From Scleroderma bovista (Eukaryota; Basidiomycota; Agaricomycetes; Boletales; Sclerodermataceae): DNA of 64,000 nucleotides. Each line of letters begins with the position of its first letter. Positions within the stretch are counted from its first letter, which is position 1. A model generated the notes under the pieces. That model saw only the letters and a list, made by a program, of their open reading frames with translations, was not told the origin of the DNA and did not search any database. The stretch is from NCBI GenBank assembly GCA_037178675.1, contig JAYMGJ010000310.1, positions 1-64,000 of the forward strand, given 5' to 3'. Of the stretch, positions 56,641 to 64,000 are shown one piece after another. The position numbers and the translations under genes were made by a program.

Positions 56641-57952
56641 AGTTTGCATTGGGGAGAGGTCCTCATGACAGTCCTTTTATGTTGGTGTAACAAACACGAT
56701 GTGTCAAAAAACAAGGGCTATCACACCCTTGGTCGTATGACGATGCACCTAGACAGTGAATGAGACCTTCCTTCCCTACTGGCATGATATTGATTGACAG
56801 TAGCATCATGCAAGAGAGTTATGTACTGATTGGTGGTCTCCGAATGGCAGGTTTCTGATGGAGATTCTCGGTGGTCCAGGTCAGCTTTCATCCCTCCAGA
56901 CGGTATATCCACTGATGACATCATGCAGAATATATGTATTACCAGGCACTTCTTCTCTTCCCAAATATCGGGATATATGTATGTGAGTGCACAGGTCACC
57001 AAATGACATCTCAGACAAGCACCAGTGCTGAGTAACTCCACGTAGCGTCCGTCAATGATCAGAAATGATCATACAATGCCTTATTAGGGCTGCCATCGAA
57101 CTTACTGACTGTTTCGCTGAATATCGGAAAAATGTAATCAAAATGTGTGTATAGTAAGTACTCCTGTTTCACAGCTATACAATATAGCTCACCTTTCGCT
57201 ACTCGAAATGCCACCTGCATCGGCAGAACCCTTGCTCTCCGCATGCACATTGGATTGGGTACTTGGAAGGCTCATAGGTAGCAAGGTAAGGCAACCGAAT
57301 CACACGGATCCAAAGAAGGCAAAAAGTTCTGTCATCAGTCGTTCCCACGATATTAAGGTCCTCCCAGAACCCTTTCAGCCACTCCCAGTGGAAATTGGAC
57401 CCTAGGTTCTGCATGGAATACTGAATGACATACCACATCAGGAATGTTACAAAGGGTCTAATCAGGCTGAGCCAGTCTGGGACCAACTGTTCAGACAGCT
57501 CAGATGTTTTAGACATCTGGAGTTGGAGCTTGAATCAATCTGACATGTCTGTTGTGTCTGTTGCATCTGTTGTGTCTGTACAATCATAAATATAGCTGCA
57601 AGAGTCACTTCAGACGGTCAGATGGTCAGACAAGGTCTACATGAATAATGGCTGTCCATTGGATGATAGTAAGTAGTAGATACATGAAGTAGTATGATTA
57701 AGAACTTCAAGTGAAAAGAATGGCAAAAGCAATGCAATTAAAACAGACGGTAAAAGAGCATAGCAGATGGTAAAGGAGCGTGGCAGATGTGCAAGGGAAT
57801 TTATGAGTAAGGGTGGCACAATTAAGTTGATCATAAAAGAACATAGACATGCGACTGGGATTTATGGACTGATGATAATTTCGAGATGAATATTGTGCAT
57901 GATGATGAAGGGGTATCAAAGAGTTGCCTTGTGACATTGTTCTACCAACCAA
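56641..57952. other. Non-coding / unrecognised stretch
   Basis: 1.3 kb with one minus-strand frame of 105 codons (57199-57516; MSKTSELSEQLVPDWLSLIR, FHWEWLKGFWEDLN) that looks protein-like but matches no family known to me. A short TCTGTTG-type repeat lies at about 57,545-57,580. Confidence 0.4.
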
Positions 57953-58552
57953 TCAGTAGTCTGCATTGTCTGCATCAATTGCACCTGTCAGAAAACTGCT
58001 ACCCATCCTGAGGCCCAATGGAACCATGAGCGGATCATCAGTTACAAACCCACCGTTGTATGTGAATGAGTCAGGACTGCAAGAAAAGGGAGGGTTGGTG
58101 TAGTGATCATCAAGTTGATGGTTGTTTTGACCGAGAATGCAACCAGATTCCGACATAGGACGAGTGGCCAAATACTGATCTGACTGGCGAGAATCTGGCC
58201 CATGCACAACAGGTAAAGTCCAAGAAGTCAAAGCATGAGCAGACATTGATGAGTGACAGATTGAAGACTGACTGGCAATCAGAGCAGGTGGCAAGGTTGC
58301 TGAAGACTGACCTGCAACCAAAGCAGGTGGCAAGGTGGCTGGGGACTGACCCACAGCTGGAGCAGGCAGGAAGGTAGCCAAGGTCTTCAGCATAAAGGGA
58401 GACATGAGAGGCAGCAAGTAGCGATCAGCAGCCACAACACAGTTAGGTTGGGAATCTGAGTATCCCGTAACATTAGGGCTGACCATAGTCTGCAGTGGCA
58501 CACACTGAGGACTAGTGACGCGGTGTAGAGACGCATGCATCTCTAGGTGCAC
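57953..58552 (-). CDS. Hypothetical protein with 13-residue repeats
   Basis: An open frame of 199 codons. Three tandem 13-residue units read LPAPAVGQSPAT, LPPALVAGQSSAT and LPPALIASQSSI (39-nt DNA period). The rest is Ser/Pro/Gln-rich (VVHGPDSRQSDQYL, GFVTDDPLMVPLGLRMG). No start context or neighbouring exon supports it as an independent gene, and it may be a detached piece of a nearby disordered-protein gene such as the DUF6532-like one. Low confidence. Confidence 0.3.
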   Translation of the reverse strand: MHLEMHASLHRVTSPQCVPLQTMVSPNVTGYSDSQPNCVVAADRYLLPLMSPFMLKTLATFLPAPAVGQSPATLPPALVAGQSSATLPPALIASQSSICHSSMSAHALTSWTLPVVHGPDSRQSDQYLATRPMSESGCILGQNNHQLDDHYTNPPFSCSPDSFTYNGGFVTDDPLMVPLGLRMGSSFLTGAIDADNADY

Positions 58553-58586
58553 ATATACCGATCAGTATTCACCCGAACTCACTCGT

Positions 58587-59080
58587 GCTACTCAGCACAG
58601 CCACCCGCACCCTACCCGCACGAGAGCTCTCCAATGCGCAGCTTGGTACACCCAATAGGGTCCTGCGAAGGTCCCGCATGAGTAGCTATTCCCTATTTCT
58701 TCCTGCGAGCATTGCGATCACTCGGAATAGCTTCGGGTCTGTTTGGACTAGTCCGCGCTACTCAGCACAGCCACCCGCACCCAACCCGCACGAGAGCTCT
58801 CCGGTGTGCAGCTTGGTACACCCAATAGGGTCCTGCGAAGGTCCCGCATGAGTAGCTATTCCCTGTCTCTTCCTGCGAGCGTCGCGATCACTCGGAATAG
58901 CTTCGGGTCTGTTTGGACTAGTCCACGCTACTCAGCACAGCCACCCGCACCCTACCCGCACGAGAGCTCTCCAATGTGCAGCTTGGTACACCCGATAGGG
59001 CCCTGCGAAGGTCCTGCATGCGTAGCTCATCCCTATCCCTTCCTGACTGTCTCAGTCACTTGGAGTAGCATCGAGTCGCA
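58587..59080. repeat. 170-bp tandem repeat, about 2.9 copies
   Basis: Units begin with GCTACTCAGCACAGCCACCC at 58587, 58757 and 58927, an exact 170-bp period, and contain GCACGAGAGCTCTCC, GCAGCTTGGTACACCC and TTCGGGTCTGTTTGGACTAG. Copies 1 and 2 differ at few positions; copy 3 diverges after about 110 bp. Confidence 0.93.
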
Positions 59081-59082
59081 CT

Positions 59083-59515
59083 ACTACATTGCATCGGGTC
59101 ATGCTACATTGCATCGGGTCATGCTACATTGCATCGGGTCGCGCTACATTGCATCGGGTCGCACTACATTGCATTGGGTCACGCTACATTGCATCGGGTT
59201 GCGCTACATTGCATCGAGTCACGCTACATTGCATTGGGTCACACTACATTGCATTGGGTCACACTGCATTGTGTTAGGTCACTCTCCTGCGTAGGGTCTC
59301 ACTGCATAGGGTCGCATTGCATAGGGTCGCATTGCATCGGGTTGCATTGCATCGGGTTGCATTGCATCGGGTTGCATTGCATCGGGTTGCATTGCATCGG
59401 GTCGTGTTGCATCGGGTCGGGTCACTCTCCTGCATAGGGTCTCGCTGCATAGGGCCGCATCGCACTGCATAGGGTTGCATCGCACTGCATAGGGTTGCAC
59501 TACATAGGGTTTGCT
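59083..59515. repeat. Minisatellite with 20-bp and then 15-bp units
   Basis: About ten 20-bp units near CTACATTGCATCGGGTCACG (59083-59282), a short spacer CTCTCCTGCGTAGGGTCTC, then about nine 15-bp units near ATTGCATCGGGTTGC (59301-59435), the spacer again, and four looser units. The 15-mer is the 20-mer without its CTACA part. Open frames on both strands here are repeat artefacts. Confidence 0.95.
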
Positions 59516-60101
59516 CTCCACTTCTCTTCCTGTCACTTTAGCTTCTGCCTTTGTGTCCCTCAGCCTTTCCCCTCGCTTTAGCATCCCTGACAGCTGTCAT
59601 TATGTTAGTATTACGTTCCCTCTTAGCGCTGTCATCCTCTCTCCTTCTCTTCGGGTCGCTTGTACCCTTCCCCCTGGATTAGGCTTCAGTATATAGCCCT
59701 AGTCCTCACAAAAATAAGAAGTTTTCTTTTCCGCCCCCATCTGAGTGTCTAAGTGCGAGTTCTGTCGTTTCCGGTGTTTCTCTGTCGTTTCTCTCGTGTC
59801 CTGCCGCTCTCTCTTTGTTTTCTGACGACCCTAGACGACCCTATTCGGTGCTCCGACGATTTCTGGTGGATCCCGCTATTCCCAGCTCTCCCTAGCGCGT
59901 GTCTACACACACTAGGCAACCTCCCTACTCCCTAGTCGCGCACTCCCTGCGCATTTTCGCTGCGCTCCTCACCCCTACTCTGCTCTCTCTCGACTTCCGG
60001 AACCTCCGAGTGCGCTCCTGCGCTCTATTCTCCTTAGCTCCCCTAGTCAAGCCAGACCAGGTCTCCTTGGGCGGACACCCATTTTCGCGCCTTCAAGGGA
60101 C
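59516..60101 (+). promoter_or_regulatory. Pyrimidine-rich promoter-like block (possible LTR part)
   Basis: CT-rich on the plus strand for about 550 bp. A TATA-like AGTATATAGCCC at about 59686-59697 is followed by a purine-poor leader. This, together with the tandem repeats upstream, resembles the U3-R arrangement of an LTR or a strong fungal promoter, but no LTR ends or primer site were found. Confidence 0.3.
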
Positions 60102-62230
60102 TCACCCCCAACAGCGGGGATTCAGCTCTTGGAACTCTGATGCATCAAAGGATGAGGGGTGGTGGGCAGAAATAGGTTTGTCATGGGCATGTTCCACAAT
60201 CTGTTCTGTGACGGTCATTGCCTGCTCCTGTGGATCATTCCCTGTGAGATCATTAAAACTGTTGTTGTCATCTGAGTCACAATCTATGATGCAAGCATGC
60301 ACGTTCTGCAGAGAATAAGGTGCCATCTTCAATTGCTTCCCATGCTTGACTGACTGTAGGGCACTGGCTTCTATTTCCTCCCATGTGGCCTGCTTCAGTG
60401 TTGCGATTGAGTGTGCAAACACAGCACTGCTGGCACCCCACTTGGTGTCAAGGCTTCTGGAAAACTGCCCAGCATCACCCTCACTGTCCTTATTGTGTCA
60501 GCCAAATTCAACCCACATCGAGATGGCCTGCTCAACCTATGTAATTACTGTTAATACTTTCAAGTACTTAATATAGCAGGAAAACTTACAGCAACTGTAG
60601 CCAAGTTAAGCGCACCACATGGATAGTAGACATCAATTGGTGAACAAGAAACCGCATTGGCAGTCCTGCCAAAGTGATACCCCAATGCTTGAAGAATCAA
60701 AGGTCTCTGAAAAGGGTCAATGCCAGTCTAAGAATGATGTTAACGTCAAATTATATGAGCTAAAGGAAGAAACAGATGCCGGTAGATGGGTCAAGACACT
60801 TGTAGACAAACGGCAATCTGAGCTGCTCATCGAGTGCCCATATAGCCCATGCTTTACTATCTGCATTACTTGAAAATTGATCTGAGTTGAAGAAGGCTGT
60901 GGTCACTTTATCTGCTGTACGCGTTGACGAGCCTATGTATTATTTGGAGTTTTAGTTGAGACAATACACTAGAATAATCCATGAAGGACTCACTATATTG
61001 TAGGTAGGTGTTCCGACACCATATGACCACTCCTGATAGGGTGTGTGAGGGAAGACAACCAGCCACAAGTCAGCGATGAGGACGTGGAGTGGTTGTGGGA
61101 AGTCCCATGGGTTTGGAATTGTGCTGCAATACACAAGAAGTGTCGGAATAAAAAAATCCTGGAACCGAGGTGAAATTCCTTCAGGCAAACCCACATTTGA
61201 TGGGTTATGAGTGCGGGGCATAAGTGGCTTGATGTCCACTTCATTCTTGGCACCACCTTTAATTTGAAGCCAGGTCTATGATGCAACAGTTAGAATGATC
61301 CACATCAGAATGAGTGTACATAGATACCTTGCTGTTCAGTGTTGTTCTCTGATGCTGGACTGCAAAATCCCATTCAACAGACTCATCTTCATTGTGGAAA
61401 CCATCGTAGTCATTCACTGGCATATTGGCAGAGCCAGGTATTGCACGATGAGCTTCCGAAGAACTTGGAGGCTTTGAGGTGGGAGCTGGATTGATCTGAG
61501 TGAGAGACAGAGTGCAAGAATGCAATGTTCTGTGGCTGGCAGAGGAAACAGACCACGTGCTTGGTGTCTGAGATCGCTGGAGGGTTGTTAAATGGGTATT
61601 GGGCGATGGTTCCCTTGAGAAATGAGTAGCGCCAGTCCCAGCTGATGAATGACGTGGCACTAGGCCAAACGGTTTGGAAGGTTTTGCCTGTTTGTTTAAT
61701 CTGAATTTTGCGTTATTAGTGTTGATCAGTATTTGCAACTGCATAGCAACGTACTGATCCTTATCAATCTGATCCTCTGCAGCAGCCTTGCGTTTCCCCT
61801 GTTTTACTGGCACCACTCTTTCGCTTTGTGGTGTTGCCACCTCTCGTAGCTTGGGCTTAGGTGCGATCATTTTCTTCCGTTTGGATCCACCATGGTCCAT
61901 AGGCACTGACTCCATCTGATTTACTACAGTTGCTACAGCGAAAGTCCAGCAAATTAGCAATGACTCTAACACTGCAATCCATTTCCTCATACCTGGTAAG
62001 TTCTCACTTTCCATTGTTTGCAAGTCATGTACACTGTACGTGTGCATAATCTTGTGTACTTGTGACGATGGTGGCCTTGCTGCCTGGGTCATTGCCTGTT
62101 GGCTCTCACCCATAATGTGTTGCTCTAGAGATGCGAGGCCAGAAATAGAATCTGTCCGCTCGTCCGCTCTGGCTTTTGCTGCACGCTCTGCTGCAGCCTG
62201 TTCTCTGGACTTGTGGGCCCTAAGAACCAC
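60102..62230 (-). pseudogene. DUF6532-like gene with an in-frame TGA
   Basis: Starts at 62230 with a helical KSREQAAAERAAKARADERT segment and a disordered, Lys/Pro-rich region (KRKKMIAPKPKLREV). A conserved-looking domain follows through several introns: PRFQDFFIPTLLVYCSTIPN, WDFPQPLHVLIADLWLVVFP, TADKVTTAFFNSDQFSSNAD, DPFQRPLILQALGYHFGRTA, YYPCGALNLATVA and VEQAISMWVEFG. This order resembles DUF6532, a multicopy family in mushroom genomes with no known function. A TGA at 60498-60500 interrupts the frame, after which coding continues (FSRSLDTKWGASSAVFAHSI) to a stop at 60102. If the TGA is real the protein is truncated. The name rests on memory of the family pattern. Confidence 0.55.
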
Positions 62231-62479
62231 AGGTTGACCAGGGTGAGTGCTTTTGTTCCGCTCTCAAGTTTCAACCATAATTTAAAAAAAGAGAAAAAGG
62301 ACAATTCAAAGGAGGGTGATAGAATGAATGGCGTTGTGAAATGAATGACTTGGGAGTATTGAGCGATGGCAGGTGACAAAGTTCGAATTCAGTAGTGTTG
62401 TGCCGTGGTGTTGTCTCTTGTTGGTTTGCGCTAAGGGTCATGTACACAAGGTTGGCCCATTTCATGGCCATACTCCCCC

Positions 62480-64000
62480 ATGTCCTCTCAAGTCCAACAG
62501 AAATTTTCATGCCTGTTTTGCTCACGAAAAATCAAAAATCGCTCTGGCCTTACCCAACACATCAATTGAATCCACTCTGGTACAGATTCCTATAGGCCTG
62601 CACAGGATGCCACCAAGGAAGACCCACCTCTGTGTATGGGCCACCATCCCTCACAATGTACCCGGGAAACCCATCCTGTTCTTGATGGTAAGACATTCTT
62701 ATTGTGTCATCATGGGTTCTAATAGGTGTAGCTACACCAATAGGTCCTTCTGGCAATGATCTTCCCCCAGGCACCAAGCCCACCCTTCGAAACGAACCTA
62801 ACAAACACAACTGGTATCCTTTCGGCTCTTGAGTCAAATTTGAGACAGCAGAATTTTTGTTTACAGAAAATCAGATGCCGCAATCTCAGGTGGATAAGCT
62901 TATGCAGCTGTGGAGCACATCAATGCTCCAACATGGTGACCAGGCTCCCTTTACTGACCACAAAGACTTACACTGAGTTATTGACGCCATTCCACATGGA
63001 GATGTCCCATGGAAGTCCATCCAAGTTCAATTTTCTGGCGACATTCCTGAACCTAGTCCTCACTGGATGACCAAAAGCTATGATGTATGGTTCCGCGATC
63101 CAAATGTTGTTGTTGAGGCTCTCCTAAGCAATCCTGACTTCGACAAACACTTTGACTACATCCCTTATCGTGAATTTGAACCCATGGGTGAGCGCCGGTG
63201 GGAGAATTTTATGTCAGGGAATTGGGCATGGCGTCATGCAGTAAGTTTTCATTGGATGGGTAACGGTTAGAAAGCTGATTGGAAAGCAGGATATACTTGC
63301 AAACAACCCTGCTATGCACAGTGCAATGCTGGTGCCTATCATATTAGGTAGCGATAAAACCACGGTATCAGTTGCAACCGGTCAAAATGATTATTATCCA
63401 CTTTATCTGTCTATTGGCAATGTCCACAACAATACTCATCGTGCCCACCAGAATGCACTCATCTTAGTGGCATTCCTTGCCATCCAAAAAAGTAGGTACT
63501 AGTTACAACAGCTGTATTCATTACACTGACCTGTACCTGTACCATTCAGTGGATTGTGAAAATGAAGATAGTGCTGAGTTTCGGAAGTTACGACACCAGC
63601 TATTCCACACAACTCTCGCCCACATTTTATCAACCCTCCGACCTGGGATGACTAAACCTGAAATCTGGCGGTGTCCCAATGGACACTTCAGGCATGCTGC
63701 ATATGCTCTTGCAGCATACATAGCAGACTACCCTGAACAAGTCTTATTGTCTTGTCTTGTACAAGGATGGTGTCCACTGTGAGTGTCGAATTTGAGAGGA
63801 CATGCAGCATACTGACATGGCTGATGTGTGAATCATTAGTTGTACAAATATGTCCAATAATCTTAATGAGCCCAATGCCATTCCACAGTCTCGGGAGCAT
63901 GCAGAGTACTGCATTCATACATTCATTCTCGTGGAGTTATGGGATCAATATGGAATAGTTGGTGATTTAACTGTATGTCACATCTTCAGCTTGTCAACTC
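62480..64000 (+). mobile_element. Plavaka-type DNA transposon, 5' part of transposase, decayed
   Basis: Begins with MSSQVQQKFSCLFCSRKIKN, RSGLTQHIN, the N-terminal zinc-finger of Plavaka transposases. After introns (first at 62688-62725) come NDLPPGTKP, VDKLMQLWSTSMLQHGDQAP, IDAIPHGDVPWKSIQ, SYDVWFRDPNVVVEALL, RRWENFMSGNWAWRHA, MLVPIILGSDKTTVSVATGQ, NDYYPLYLSIGNVHNNTHRA, FHTTLAHILSTLRPGMTKPE and ELWDQYGIVGDLT, running off the right edge. Three in-frame stops interrupt it, at 62567-62569, 62830-62832 and 62974-62976, all TGA. Plavaka is a CACTA-like cut-and-paste family common in Agaricomycetes. The copy cannot make full transposase. Confidence 0.88.

Noticed and set aside
58806..59294. Long open frames with ATLHRVALHCIG-like repeats on the plus strand, and on the minus strand (59274-59584)
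   Set aside because: They arise from the minisatellite, whose units lack stops in several frames. Not proteins.
59083..59515. CRISPR-like array
   Set aside because: Units are directly adjacent without unique spacers, and the organism is a eukaryote.

Overview
The window is nuclear DNA from a filamentous basidiomycete, most likely an Agaricomycete (mushroom-forming fungus). Reasons: compact genes on both strands, many GT-AG introns of about 45-65 nt, basidiomycete-type protein families (Zn2Cys6 regulator with fungal-trans domain, DUF1771-Smr proteins, DM9 protein, DUF6532-like protein) and a Plavaka-type DNA transposon that is typical of mushroom genomes. Genus or species cannot be named from the sequence alone. 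Exon joins given below were worked out by hand from splice signals, reading phase and family conservation.

Region 1 (1-49 kb) is gene-dense and mostly housekeeping. In order: 3' end of a Cti6-like chromatin protein; VPS8 (CORVET tethering) converging on COG2 (Golgi tethering); a CLC chloride channel head-to-head with SmD3 (splicing); SDHAF4 (complex II assembly); a Zn2Cys6 transcription factor; a mitochondrial-type J-protein; three tandem DUF1771-Smr paralogues; ornithine decarboxylase antizyme (with a +1 frameshift site) head-to-head with ribosomal protein S2; an unrecognised disordered protein; a cytochrome P450; an RluA-type pseudouridine synthase; two initiator-type tRNA-Met copies; a concentrative nucleoside transporter; DCAF7/WDR68; a conserved fungal protein of unknown function head-to-head with an Apq12-like protein; mitochondrial pyruvate carrier; palmitoyl-protein thioesterase; a GT61 glycosyltransferase; mannose-6-phosphate isomerase; and a DM9-domain protein.

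Region 2 (49-64 kb) is accessory and repeat-rich. It holds a diverged direct repeat, a truncated tyrosine-recombinase (DIRS/Ngaro-like) retroelement, a TMEM163/CDF-like metal transporter that looks intact, a frameshifted TPR gene relic, a 170-bp tandem repeat, a 20-bp/15-bp minisatellite, a promoter-like pyrimidine-rich block, a DUF6532-like gene with an in-frame TGA, and the 5' part of a Plavaka transposase with three in-frame TGA codons that runs off the right edge.

No operon-like pathway cluster or new multi-gene system was found. The most informative items are gene-expression oddities: the antizyme frameshift created by splicing, a 6-nt micro-exon in SmD3, a 10-nt exon in the DM9 gene, a GC-AG intron in PMI, and the Smr gene family with a coding tandem repeat.
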